Shown here: piece after piece, positions 8,333 through 16,002 of the stretch | How positions within the stretch are numbered: the stretch's first letter is position 1 | Layout: every line of letters starts with the position of its first letter | DNA from: Aminobacter ciceronei | GTDB taxonomy: Bacteria > Pseudomonadota > Alphaproteobacteria > Rhizobiales > Rhizobiaceae | Direction of reading: 5' to 3' | Assembly: GCF_014138625.1 (NCBI RefSeq) | Contig: NZ_JACJHY010000002.1 | Location: 186,001-250,000 of the forward strand | Length of the DNA stretch: 64,000 nt | Translations under genes and position numbers: made by a program | Notes under the pieces: model-generated | Told to the model about the DNA's origin: nothing | The model's input: only the letters and a program-made list of their open reading frames with translations | Databases searched by the model: none

Positions 8333-8544
8333 TTCTGGCCTCGGATGCTCTGCGCGATGTGCTCTGCGGTAGAGGCGCGCTCGCCGCGCTCACGCTCGGC
8401 GATGCCGTCAGCGACCATTGCGCAACGCTCGCGCTCGGCAAAGATGGCGCGGGCGATCGCTCCGGTGTCGGCCAGACTTCCGCGCCCGAGTGCATCATAA
8501 ACCGCGTCGGCTTTGGCGGCGATATCCTTGGGGATCGTGCTCAA
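8329..8544 (-). CDS. Phage hypothetical protein
   Basis: Encodes 71 residues, helical, with a repeated AERERC/AERERG pattern. It overlaps the PrtN-like gene and the next upstream gene by four bases each, which supports coding. No family recognised. Confidence 0.55.
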   Translation of the reverse strand: MSTIPKDIAAKADAVYDALGRGSLADTGAIARAIFAERERCAMVADGIAERERGERASTAEHIAQSIRGQK

Positions 8545-8924
8545 ATCTCCCTCCTGTACGTGAACCCATTGATCACCAGCACGTCGGGCACTGGCGGCGG
8601 AATGTCGACGGCATCAATGCCGATTTCCTTCATGCACGCGGCGAGGTGCGGCGCTTGGGATGCAGTAGCCAGATCGAGGCTGTATTCCGTCCAAGGCCGC
8701 TCGGCGCCTACTGCGCCGCCGCGCTCGCTGATCTCCAGCACGCCGCCGAACTCGCGGACCACGATGACGCGTGTTAGAACGTCGTCGCCGCCGATGTTGC
8801 CGCGCCAGAAGCGGATAGCCGACTTGCGCGCCTGGGTGGCGGTGTCCGAGCGTTCCTTGCGCGGCGGCTTGAACGTCAGCTTGCCGGCGCGCTTGAACAG
8901 GGCGACTGATGCGAAAGGGGTCAA
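8541..8924 (-). CDS. Phage hypothetical protein
   Basis: Encodes 127 residues, with a basic N-terminus (TFKPPRKERSDTATQARKSA) and a beta-rich centre. It starts 3 bases after the sliding-clamp stop and is clearly in the same transcript. No family recognised. Confidence 0.55.
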   Translation of the reverse strand: MTPFASVALFKRAGKLTFKPPRKERSDTATQARKSAIRFWRGNIGGDDVLTRVIVVREFGGVLEISERGGAVGAERPWTEYSLDLATASQAPHLAACMKEIGIDAVDIPPPVPDVLVINGFTYRREI

Positions 8925-8926
8925 TT

Positions 8927-10027
8927 CTAAACCCTCATCGGCATGATGACGCGTGTCATGGTCTTATCCATGTCGGCGACCATGAACGGCGCGCTGGCAT
9001 CTTGCATAAGCAGTTCGGTGGGGCCGGCTACCGTCGCTAGCACCTCGCGCAGATATTTCGCATTGAAGCCGAAGCTCGTCGCCCCCTCGGGCCACGTTGC
9101 TGAAGTCTGGATCTCGGCCGTTCCACAGTCTGGCGACCTTCTGGCAACTGCGAGTTTGCCGTCTTTCGGTTTGATCTCGACCGCCCTATTCGCCTCGCCG
9201 AAGACCTGGGCGCGTTGGACAGCGAGATCGATCTCTGCCGGCGTGATCTCGAACTTGTATTGCAGTGCCTCGGACTTCGGGACAACGCGGGTCCAGTCGG
9301 GGAAAGTGCCGTCGATCAGCTTGGTCCGGAGGCGGCGGCCGGGCGAAACGATGTCTATAGCCAGGGGCTTCGATGTTGAGAAAATCTCAACATCTCTGCC
9401 GCGGAAATGAGACACGACGTGCGTGACGGCCTTCCGGGGGATGATCATGTTGATGCCAGGGACGGCATCTTGATCGTACCGGCAAACTGATAGGCGATGC
9501 CCGTCTGTGGCAACAAATACGTGCCCGTCCTCGCGGCTCTGCCAACACACGCCGTTAAGGTAGTAGCGCGTTTCTTCTGTCGAGATGCACCACGCGACCT
9601 TACTCAGGAGATCAGAGATCGAGCCGTTTCCGAACCTGTCGAGCACGGTGTCGGCCGTCGCCTCGATCAGTGGGAAATCCGAAACGGGCATCGTGGGAAT
9701 TTCATACGACGCGTCGCCATCTCCAACGGAGAGCTTTGCTTTGTCGCCCTCAACAGATATCCGAACCGGGGAGGCGCCGCTTAACCTGGCGATGTTCGAA
9801 AGGGTGTCGGCCGAAAGGCAAGCCTTCCAAGCGCCGTCGCCGTCGATAACGTCGATGTCGACGCGCATCTCCATATCGAGATCGGTGCCTGTGATGATCA
9901 GAGCGTTTCCGTTGAACTCCAAAAGAAGAGTTCCCAGGATCGGGATGGTATTCCGGCGTTCCACGATGGGCGTGATGCATTTCAACGCATCCCGAAGCGA
10001 GCGGCCTTCTACAGTTACGAAATCCAT
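8927..10027 (-). CDS. dnaN: Phage-encoded DNA polymerase III beta subunit (sliding clamp)
   Basis: Encodes 366 residues, the usual length of bacterial DnaN, with GGAG before the ATG. The family signatures are readable along the protein: an N-terminal segment RRNTIPILGTLLLE, the middle-domain motif TRYYLNGVC, ATDGHRLSVC, FPDWTRVVP, and the C-terminal VIMPMRV, which forms the clamp-binding pocket end. It would encircle DNA and tether polymerase or other clamp-binding proteins. The phage has no recognisable polymerase in this window, so it probably recruits host Pol III or other host factors. It is directly behind a 17-bp operator. It is unlikely to be the host copy because it lies in the phage operon. 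Confidence 0.93.
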   Translation of the reverse strand: MDFVTVEGRSLRDALKCITPIVERRNTIPILGTLLLEFNGNALIITGTDLDMEMRVDIDVIDGDGAWKACLSADTLSNIARLSGASPVRISVEGDKAKLSVGDGDASYEIPTMPVSDFPLIEATADTVLDRFGNGSISDLLSKVAWCISTEETRYYLNGVCWQSREDGHVFVATDGHRLSVCRYDQDAVPGINMIIPRKAVTHVVSHFRGRDVEIFSTSKPLAIDIVSPGRRLRTKLIDGTFPDWTRVVPKSEALQYKFEITPAEIDLAVQRAQVFGEANRAVEIKPKDGKLAVARRSPDCGTAEIQTSATWPEGATSFGFNAKYLREVLATVAGPTELLMQDASAPFMVADMDKTMTRVIMPMRV

Positions 10028-10048
10028 GGTGTGATCTCCGTTGCTATC

Positions 10049-10065
10049 GTTGCTTTAATCGCAAC
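10049..10065. promoter_or_regulatory. 17-bp dispersed operator, upstream of phage dnaN
   Basis: GTTGC-TTTAATC-GCAAC, a perfect match to the dispersed palindrome of this prophage, in the 49-base gap ahead of dnaN. A further GTTGC half site precedes it at 10040-10044. Confidence 0.7.
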
Positions 10066-10076
10066 ACTACAGGCAG

Positions 10077-10325
10077 TTATAAACCGCTGTCAACATCGTT
10101 AATGCGCACGAGCGTCAGCTTATAGCCAATGGCCTGGGCGGCATTCTCGAAATTTATAAGCGTCGGCGATCTCATGCCTGATCGCCAGTACGAGAGGTTG
10201 TTCGGGTGGATGCCGACGACCTTGCCGATCGTCTCCATTGATCGAGGATCTTGGTCGATGATCTCCATCATGTCGCGGATGATCGCCGATGCCGTGCGTG
10301 GCGGCTTGCGCTGAAACTTCGCCAT
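10077..10325 (-). CDS. Small helix-turn-helix protein
   Basis: Encodes 82 residues from ATG 10325, which forms a TAATG overlap with the upstream gene. The segment SMETIGKVVGIHPNNLSYWR reads as a Cro/C1-type recognition motif. It probably binds DNA, perhaps the operator 12 bases beyond its stop codon, and could be a secondary regulator of the clamp operon. No catalytic features. Confidence 0.65.
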   Translation of the reverse strand: MAKFQRKPPRTASAIIRDMMEIIDQDPRSMETIGKVVGIHPNNLSYWRSGMRSPTLINFENAAQAIGYKLTLVRINDVDSGL

Positions 10326-10702
10326 TACGGGCGCCCCCGCGTCTCTGCTAGAAGGGCGGGGAGGGAAGCAGGGTCGGTTGAGGGGGCGAGAGCCGGCCCA
10401 ATCCCCGAGCAAACACAACCACCTTCGGCGGTCAAATCCAGACGGCAGCCGATAGGGCCACATTCCAGATCGTAGCCCATGTCGTGCGGACAATTGGTCA
10501 GCGAGACATACACAGCCGCAATCCGTGCCTCTGCTGCTGCAAGAGCCTGTTGGAGGCGCGAAAGCTCGGATGCGGCTTCCTCAGCAGTCTGGAATGTCCG
10601 GTCGTCAAAGCCGCACGAGCAACTGTAGGTACGCCCCTCGCAGCCCCTGGCATGGTCATCGTTGGCGTAGATATCGCGTAGCCGCTCCACAAGCTCACTC
10701 AT
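10325..10702 (-). CDS. Cys-rich phage hypothetical protein
   Basis: Encodes 125 residues. A cluster of cysteines (CEGRTYSCSCGF, then NCPHDMGYDLECGPIGC) suggests metal binding, with a coiled helix between residues 40 and 65. It overlaps both neighbours by 1-4 bases. No family recognised. Confidence 0.5.
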   Translation of the reverse strand: MSELVERLRDIYANDDHARGCEGRTYSCSCGFDDRTFQTAEEAASELSRLQQALAAAEARIAAVYVSLTNCPHDMGYDLECGPIGCRLDLTAEGGCVCSGIGPALAPSTDPASLPALLAETRGRP

Positions 10703-11268
10703 GGCTGCGTTCCCCCTTGCGCGCTGGCACTAGGGGCGATCGCGGCGGGCCAATCGACAAGAGGCGTGTCATAGCCAAGCATCAATGGGTGCTTCGGATC
10801 GCCAGACGATGTGAAACCGAAGACCTTGATTGGCTTGCCGCTGGCGAACAACAGCTCGCGTAGATCATCAAGATGATGCCGCAGGCGCTCCGGTATCTTG
10901 TCGCGGCTTCCCCAGCAGGGGACTAGGATATCAGCCTCGGCTATTATCTCGCGAAGATAACGGGCGTTCTCAGGGCCGACCGGGTCGTCAACCTCGGCAA
11001 GCCGTCTGACATCCTTTGCGCGGTATCCGAACGGATTGGCGGCGATGTATCGACACCCACCGTTCCGAAGAGTGAAGCCTCGCCACTTCTTCGTTGTCTG
11101 GTCTTCCTCGACGGGGCCAGCAGTCGAGCCGTTGACGCCGAAGAAGGCGAACACCAGCCCACGTTCCTGGACCTCCCGATCCAGTCGGTAGCGGTAGTCT
11201 GTGCAGTCTGAGATGACCGCTGAGCTATGCAGAGCAAGCAGACTTTCGATCATGAGCTGGTTCGCCAT
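10699..11268 (-). CDS. DUF1643 family protein
   Basis: Encodes 189 residues from ATG 11268, two bases after the upstream stop; an extension to 11322 would lie in the neighbouring gene. The family features are clear: GVNGSTAGPVEEDQT in place of the usual NPSTAD motif, RYIAANPFGYRAKDVRRL, DPVGPENARYL, and the C-terminal PKHPLMLGYDTPL. DUF1643 proteins are frequent in phages and are of unknown function, possibly nucleotide or nucleic-acid related. The N-terminal motif is slightly divergent (VNGSTA rather than LNPSTA). Confidence 0.85.
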   Translation of the reverse strand: MANQLMIESLLALHSSAVISDCTDYRYRLDREVQERGLVFAFFGVNGSTAGPVEEDQTTKKWRGFTLRNGGCRYIAANPFGYRAKDVRRLAEVDDPVGPENARYLREIIAEADILVPCWGSRDKIPERLRHHLDDLRELLFASGKPIKVFGFTSSGDPKHPLMLGYDTPLVDWPAAIAPSASAQGGTQP

Positions 11269-11269
11269 G

Positions 11270-12415
11270 CTACTTGCCCTCCACAGCCGGGGAGCGGAGG
11301 GAAGCGACAGCCTTGCGGGCACGGCGGATATGGCCGAATGTCATCGCCAATGGCTTGCCATCGCCGTCCCAGCCGACTGTTTCATCATCGGGATCATCAA
11401 GTGTGGATGGGCCCAAGCACTGGTCGGCTACCAATTCGACTAGTTCGTGCAGCTCCTCCACCACCCCCACAGGCGCTGAGACTGGCGTAGGAGAAATCTT
11501 GCCCTCGCCGTTGCAATCGGGGCATTCGGCGGTGGCATGCTCGTCATCGTCGCCGTGCAAGTAGGTTTCCCAATCGGTGACGATCTCACCGTTACCCTGA
11601 CACGTCGCACAGGTCTCGTCGGAGACTGGCGTAGGAGAAGGATGGAGCGCAGAGCGGATGGACCGTTCGTGGTTCCTGTTTGCGGCTCGGATAGCGGCCT
11701 CGTCGTCGGCGTAAAAGCCGAAGTCGTGCATCGCTGCTGGCACCCACATCAGGAAACTTCCGGTCGCGATATGGTAGCTACCGCCGATGCTCTTTGCGGT
11801 TCGGTTCTCGTTCCACTCCAGCGCCTTGATCCCCACCGGCTCTACGGCAGGTGCTGGGGAGGGGGATGATGCGCGAACTTTGTTCATCCGCGCGTCCTCA
11901 GTCCGAGCGCGAACCACCCAGTATTTTGCCGGGTTGGTCATGTCCTTGCGGATGGCCTCTGCGTCCTGCCACGAGGTGTAGAAGGCATGGACCGCAGGGA
12001 AGATGTTTTTGCCGGGCTCCCAGCGGTGCTCTTGCCCTTCCCTTGGTGGGCCCCAGTCATGCAGATAGCAGAGCGCCCACAATTCATCGTTGACCGGCAC
12101 CGCCTCTTTCTGGCTGACTGGAGCTACCCGAGAGACGAAAGCGGCTTCGAGGGCGGCGCGCATCCATTTGCGAGTGATCGTGTTCCGGCAATAGTCAGCC
12201 GCGTCGAGGGCGTGGTCTACCTGCTCCTCCGTCACTCCTGCTGAAGTGGTGGAGGCCCGACGGTTCCAATCGAACCGGCTGTTGTAGTGGTTGGGGCCGG
12301 TGGCCTCGCATGTGCGGCAGCGGTATCCGACAATCTTGTCATCGCCTTCGGACACCAGGTCTTTGCCACCGCAGAACGGGCAGGGCTCCAGTCCCGTCTT
12401 GTCGAGCGCACTCAT
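11270..12415 (-). CDS. Multi-zinc-ribbon phage protein with Lar-like N-terminus
   Basis: Encodes 381 residues. The N-terminus (LEPCPFCGGKDL with a second CRTC pair) matches the Lar restriction-alleviation zinc ribbon, the middle (about residues 90-170) contains an aromatic-rich region, and residues 265-310 hold two CxxCxGxG-type motifs (CATCQGNGEI and CPDCNGEGKI) like the DnaJ zinc finger. Lar proteins protect DNA from type I restriction, but the single domain alone does not prove this role. The combination looks like a mosaic of short phage segments. It joins the next gene through TGATG. Confidence 0.6.
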   Translation of the reverse strand: MSALDKTGLEPCPFCGGKDLVSEGDDKIVGYRCRTCEATGPNHYNSRFDWNRRASTTSAGVTEEQVDHALDAADYCRNTITRKWMRAALEAAFVSRVAPVSQKEAVPVNDELWALCYLHDWGPPREGQEHRWEPGKNIFPAVHAFYTSWQDAEAIRKDMTNPAKYWVVRARTEDARMNKVRASSPSPAPAVEPVGIKALEWNENRTAKSIGGSYHIATGSFLMWVPAAMHDFGFYADDEAAIRAANRNHERSIRSALHPSPTPVSDETCATCQGNGEIVTDWETYLHGDDDEHATAECPDCNGEGKISPTPVSAPVGVVEELHELVELVADQCLGPSTLDDPDDETVGWDGDGKPLAMTFGHIRRARKAVASLRSPAVEGK

Positions 12416-12609
12416 CAGCGGTCCTCCCGAAGGTCGCGGAGATAGTCAGGATCGGGCTCGGGCTGGCTTTCCTCCCAAGGGCAAACACCGCCGCTCTCTT
12501 CCTCAATCTCGCAACTGCGGCGTGAATAGGCGCCACAGAACGGGCAGAGCGTGTCGCTGTCTTCGGGCGAAGCCAATTTCCATGCGTCGTAACCGGGGAT
12601 CGTGGTCAT
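12415..12609 (-). CDS. Small zinc-ribbon protein
   Basis: Encodes 64 residues with CPFCGAYSRRSC, resembling half of a zinc ribbon, and an acidic C-terminus. It overlaps the following gene by one base (TGATG) and the preceding gene by four. Function unknown. Confidence 0.5.
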   Translation of the reverse strand: MTTIPGYDAWKLASPEDSDTLCPFCGAYSRRSCEIEEESGGVCPWEESQPEPDPDYLRDLREDR

Positions 12610-12791
12610 GGGCGGTTCTCCTCAACTTCGGCGAGGACTGCACGCGCTTCCTGAACGCGCATAGCCAGCACCTCCCAATTAGTGTTTCCGATGATGGCTT
12701 TGATCTCGGGGCCGAACATGCCCAAACCGGCAACCTCATTCACAAGCTTGCGCAGGGCCGCTTCCAGTCCCGTCTTGTCGAGTTCATGCAT
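12606..12791 (-). CDS. Phage hypothetical protein
   Basis: Encodes 61 residues, mainly helical. Its first residues (ELDKTGLE) resemble those of the Lar-like protein downstream (ALDKTGLE), suggesting a shared leader segment copied between genes. No family recognised. Confidence 0.5.
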   Translation of the reverse strand: MHELDKTGLEAALRKLVNEVAGLGMFGPEIKAIIGNTNWEVLAMRVQEARAVLAEVEENRP

Positions 12792-13212
12792 GGGAGGAGC
12801 CCTCCGTCAGGCTGCCAGGCTTTTCGAGCCGAAGCCTATCGCCTCTGATGCGCTGGACATGGACTGTGCCGTAATGCCATGGCGCTGGCGGGTCGTAGCT
12901 AAGATCATAGGTCCAATAGCGGCGGTCTGTGTCGCTATCCATGTGACAACCGACGATGTAGAAATGGACCCACTGCTTCAGCGTCTTGCCACTAGCCTCT
13001 GCCGTGATCTCGAAAAAGACGCCTTGGCCGGGCCAAAACTCGGGGCCAATTTTTGCCGCGCCAACCAGCCAGCGCCATGCATCGTTATTCGCGAGTGGGC
13101 CACCTTCGCACTCGAAAGCGCACTTCTCGACTTGCTCAATGGCGGTTGCCATAGACCAATGCTTGACCGGTGCTAGGTTCACAGTCTCCGCCGTATGCTT
13201 TGTTCCAGCCAT
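12784..13212 (-). CDS. Phage hypothetical protein
   Basis: Encodes 142 residues from ATG 13212, two bases after the upstream stop with GGAG nine bases before; the longer frame to 13254 lacks a ribosome site. The protein is soluble with many aromatic residues (WAFLA-like segments are absent). I see no known domain. Confidence 0.5.
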   Translation of the reverse strand: MAGTKHTAETVNLAPVKHWSMATAIEQVEKCAFECEGGPLANNDAWRWLVGAAKIGPEFWPGQGVFFEITAEASGKTLKQWVHFYIVGCHMDSDTDRRYWTYDLSYDPPAPWHYGTVHVQRIRGDRLRLEKPGSLTEGSSHA

Positions 13213-13214
13213 AG

Positions 13215-13595
13215 CTAAGCGCTCCTGGCTGGGGAGCGAGCCAAGAATGCCCATGCGCGGGCCAAAGCCTCGACGCTGGGGCTAATGTCTTTGCTATCAA
13301 AGCCGCCGCCCTCTCGCTCGGACACAAGCTCGTCAAAAGCTAGCTGCCGGGGCGCTCCTGGGTCGGCGCCGAGGTCGGGCCACCAGTTGGCGCGGATAGA
13401 GCCAGCGGTCGTTGCATCGCCGCCCTGTTCGACGAAGCGAGCCATGTACTCGCGGCACGCCAGCAAGCCAGCGCGGAAATAGACCTGATGGATGGGGTTG
13501 TGGGTCAGAACGGCGTCTAGGTCGGGCACCATGCGATGCAGTTCGACTAGGTCGGCTTCGTCCCACTGTACGACGTGATTGGTGTTCGTGCTCAT
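13215..13595 (-). CDS. Phage hypothetical protein
   Basis: Encodes 126 residues. The N-terminal half contains HNPIHQVYFRAGLLACREYMARF, seen in several phage hypothetical proteins. It overlaps the upstream gene by four bases. No function can be assigned. Confidence 0.55.
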   Translation of the reverse strand: MSTNTNHVVQWDEADLVELHRMVPDLDAVLTHNPIHQVYFRAGLLACREYMARFVEQGGDATTAGSIRANWWPDLGADPGAPRQLAFDELVSEREGGGFDSKDISPSVEALARAWAFLARSPARSA

Positions 13596-13786
13596 GGCTG
13601 CTGCCTCGCTTGTGCGAACAAGGGGCGGGCGGCCTCAATCTCCGCGGCGTTGTCGTAGAGGCACGCGGACGCATCAGCGTATTCGCGTGCCAGGTTCATC
13701 TGGCCGGCAGTTGCCAGCGCCTCGGATTGCCGCCATAGCTTGGCGGCCTCGGTACGGAGTTCGTTCGGGTCGAGACGGGCGAGCAT
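13592..13786 (-). CDS. Phage hypothetical protein
   Basis: Encodes 64 residues from ATG 13786, with GGAG shortly upstream. It is helical and charged (NELRTEAAKLWRQSEAL), perhaps a coiled coil. A longer reading frame to 14020 would run through two other genes and is not supported. Confidence 0.5.
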   Translation of the reverse strand: MLARLDPNELRTEAAKLWRQSEALATAGQMNLAREYADASACLYDNAAEIEAARPLFAQARQQP

Positions 13787-13788
13787 CT

Positions 13789-13884
13789 TCAGGCTCCCAT
13801 CTGGCCGATCACGAGGGCGGCGAGCAGCAATGCCACGCCGACGCGCTCGAACGGCTTGAGATCGTTGATCAAGCGGCGGATCAT
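13789..13884 (-). CDS. 31-residue single-pass membrane peptide
   Basis: A short frame starts at ATG 13884, fused to the upstream stop as TAATG, and ends at 13789, two bases before the next start. The peptide has a basic N-terminus (MIRRLINDLKPFERV) followed by the hydrophobic run GVALLLAALVIG. Position, coupling and composition all suit a real microprotein of the inner membrane. No homologue is known to me. Confidence 0.5.
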   Translation of the reverse strand: MIRRLINDLKPFERVGVALLLAALVIGQMGA

Positions 13885-14093
13885 TACGCAGCCTCCTTAA
13901 CGGGTGATGTGATTTTCTCAACACGATAGCCAAGCGCAGCCGCGAGCTTGTCGAGTTTCGCCTCGGCCGTAGCGACGTGGTGCGCGACCGTGAGCGGATC
14001 CGCATGTCCGTTAAGCGCATATGCCATGAGCAGCGACTTGCTGATCTCGTCGGCGTACAGGTGCGCGCGATAGGCGTCCATTCTGTTCATCAC
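13884..14093 (-). CDS. Phage hypothetical protein
   Basis: Encodes 69 residues, helical, with an Ala-rich centre and a C-terminal KITSPVKEAA. It is coupled by TAATG to the membrane peptide and overlaps the upstream gene by four bases. Function unknown. Confidence 0.5.
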   Translation of the reverse strand: MMNRMDAYRAHLYADEISKSLLMAYALNGHADPLTVAHHVATAEAKLDKLAAALGYRVEKITSPVKEAA

Positions 14094-14308
14094 AGCATGT
14101 CCTCATCGATAATTTCGGGATCGATTTCGAGCTCGGCCGGGGTCAGTCCGCGCTGCAAGTCTGCAAGGAGATGCTTGCCGACCACGTAGTATTCGCCGTC
14201 GAACAGGACCGTCGCGCGCATGTCGCCGCCAACGTGGGCGACAGCGCAGATCATGCGTCCGGTGCCCGGCTGCAGTGCGTTTTCGGTGACGGTTACGTGG
14301 GCGTTCAT
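14090..14308 (-). CDS. Phage hypothetical protein
   Basis: Encodes 72 residues, beta-rich (RATVLFDGEYYVVGKHLL) with an acidic tail. It is the first gene after the operator cluster at 14332-14391, so it probably begins a transcript that runs left through to 10077 or beyond. Confidence 0.55.
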   Translation of the reverse strand: MNAHVTVTENALQPGTGRMICAVAHVGGDMRATVLFDGEYYVVGKHLLADLQRGLTPAELEIDPEIIDEDML

Positions 14309-14331
14309 CGCTGATTTCCCGGTGCTCTTAT

Positions 14332-14391
14332 GTTGCGACTATCGCAACGCATGTGGCGCATGTCAACACTAATCGCAACACATATCGCAAC
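14332..14391. promoter_or_regulatory. Dispersed operator cluster, leftward promoter region
   Basis: GTTGC-GACTATC-GCAAC (14332-14348) is a perfect operator. Two more ATCGCAAC half sites lie at 14372-14379 and 14384-14391, 12 bases apart in the same orientation. The segment is the only non-coding gap between the exonuclease gene and 14308, so it likely controls the leftward genes. Confidence 0.65.
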
Positions 14392-14394
14392 ATT

Positions 14395-15081
14395 TTAGGT
14401 TCGCTTCTTCAGCCAGTACCGCGCCGAGAATTTTGTATCCTCGTCCATCTCGGACTTGTCGCGTATCCATTCGAGGTAATCGATGGGCGCCGCCTCGAAC
14501 GTCGTGCCGCGGTGCTTCCCGAAATTCATCACTTTCAGGAGTGCCGGGTACTTCGATATCAGGATCATCTCGTCGGGCGTCTTCTCGGCGAGCAGCCGCA
14601 CGAATAGGTGCGCTGTCACGTAGGCGTCGGGCAAAGCGCGGTGTGGCGGCGTAGCCTCGGCGGGGTCTACGGCCAGGTCGAGCCAGTACCTCAGCCCCTG
14701 GTTCGAATGCGTCGGCGCATCGGGCCATACGACGCGCGCCACCTTGTAAGTATCGATCCATGGTCGACCGTCGCCGGCATGGAAATGCATCTCGAATTTC
14801 GCGTTATGCGCCACGAGAACGTCAGTCTCGGCGCATCCGTCATAGAATGCATCCCAGAGCTCGCGCGCATCGGGCGCATTCACGACCTCGTCCTCGGTGA
14901 TGTGGTGGACGGCCTTTGTCACGGCCGGGATAGGACCGCGTGGTCGAGCGAATGATCGCCAGCCGTTGCCTATCTCGCGTGTAACCAGGTCGACATCGAT
15001 CCGGCCGAACTCGATGATCTCGGCGCCGGCATCTTCGGGCGTTCCGGTCGTCTCATAATCTATCACCCTCGCGATTTTCAT
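14395..15081 (-). CDS. DEDDh 3'-5' exonuclease (DnaQ/ExoX-like)
   Basis: Encodes 228 residues. The first motif D8-x-E10 (VIDYETTG) and the last motif H147-x4-D152 (HRALPDA) are intact. The middle motif reads HNAKFE, with Glu97 where the family usually has Asp, which may be tolerated. A C-terminal segment MNFGKHRGTTFE matches the short domain found after the exonuclease core in ExoX-like proteins. It would remove 3' nucleotides from DNA or RNA, as expected in phage replication or recombination. It overlaps the upstream gene by four bases. Confidence 0.85.
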   Translation of the reverse strand: MKIARVIDYETTGTPEDAGAEIIEFGRIDVDLVTREIGNGWRSFARPRGPIPAVTKAVHHITEDEVVNAPDARELWDAFYDGCAETDVLVAHNAKFEMHFHAGDGRPWIDTYKVARVVWPDAPTHSNQGLRYWLDLAVDPAEATPPHRALPDAYVTAHLFVRLLAEKTPDEMILISKYPALLKVMNFGKHRGTTFEAAPIDYLEWIRDKSEMDEDTKFSARYWLKKRT

Positions 15082-15566
15082 CTCGCCTGCTCCTTTTTCT
15101 TCCTACGCGGCAATACCCCAGCCTCGGCGCGGCGCTGCCTGACGCCTTTCGCCAGCCCTGCCGCGCGTATCTCGTCGAGAACGATCGCCTCGTCGTTCAA
15201 ATAATACTCGGTCGACCAGCACAGGCGGTCACCTCGCTTGCCGGCCCATGGCCTGCGCCAGATCACAGCGCGGAACATGCCTATCGGCGTCTCAATGCCC
15301 GCAACGGCGTCAGCGGTCACGCCTGACAACCCTGATCCATGGCCGTGCTTGTCGAACCAGGCGCGCTGCGCCAAGCGCTGCAATTGCTCCAGATAGTTCA
15401 CCTGAACCGGCTGGAGTACCCGAACCGATTTCTCCGGCATGACGGAGCGTAGCGCCCTGAACACGTCGACCAGGACGTCAGCCTCATTCCCATCGGTCGC
15501 GCGGCTGACGGCCCGAATGCAATCCTCGACCGCGTTTTCGTAGGCTATTCGCTCCGCTATCAGCAT
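15078..15566 (-). CDS. Phage hypothetical protein
   Basis: Encodes 162 residues from ATG 15566, preceded by GAGG at 9 bases; the TTG at 15581 adds five residues. It ends in a basic tail (RRAEAGVLPRRKKKEQ), which suggests nucleic-acid contact. It is the first gene of the leftward block, next to an operator. Function unknown. Confidence 0.55.
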   Translation of the reverse strand: MLIAERIAYENAVEDCIRAVSRATDGNEADVLVDVFRALRSVMPEKSVRVLQPVQVNYLEQLQRLAQRAWFDKHGHGSGLSGVTADAVAGIETPIGMFRAVIWRRPWAGKRGDRLCWSTEYYLNDEAIVLDEIRAAGLAKGVRQRRAEAGVLPRRKKKEQAR

Positions 15567-15582
15567 GTGCGATTTCCTCAAT

Positions 15583-15603
15583 ATGTTGCGTATATGGCAA
15601 CAT
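15583..15603. promoter_or_regulatory. Dispersed operator at the leftward/rightward divide
   Basis: GTTGC-GTATATG-GCAAC (15585-15601) lies inside a slightly longer palindrome, ATGTTGC...GCAACAT. It is immediately upstream of the leftward block. Confidence 0.65.
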
Positions 15604-16002
15604 ACACCAGTTCGAAACTGGAAATCAAATCTCTTTCTTTGCCGCAGTATAAATCAACGATCATGGTGTGAACGATTTCCGTAGCCTGTTCACAGCGTAC
15701 TGAACAATCGACCATTTCAAGCCAAATCAAAACCTCATTGCAGACCAAGAAATCCAATATTCCCCTTATAAATCAATATCTTATCTATTCGAAATAGAAT
15801 GGAAGATAGGTTTTAATAGAGACATCAAAAACTCTATGGTTTGAGGAGTACAGCAGTATTAACAGCGCTAACCCTCATCAAATACGAGTTTTTGACCTCT
15901 TTTTGAAAACACCAAATACAAACCTCGCCCGTCCTGCAATTCACCCGCTCAACCATCCGCGCGCTATCTGATGCGGAAATTACAACGCAGCGAGACAGGC
16001 GA
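15604..16002. other. AT-rich divergent control region without a clear gene
   Basis: About 400 bases of clearly lower GC than the flanks separate the leftward early block from the rightward terminase genes. It holds the hairpin TCTATT-CGA-AATAGA (15784-15798) inside a longer imperfect palindrome, and several AT tracts that could be late promoters, a packaging site or a replication origin. A 40-codon leftward frame at 15834-15956 exists but has no support. I cannot assign a function. Confidence 0.45.
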
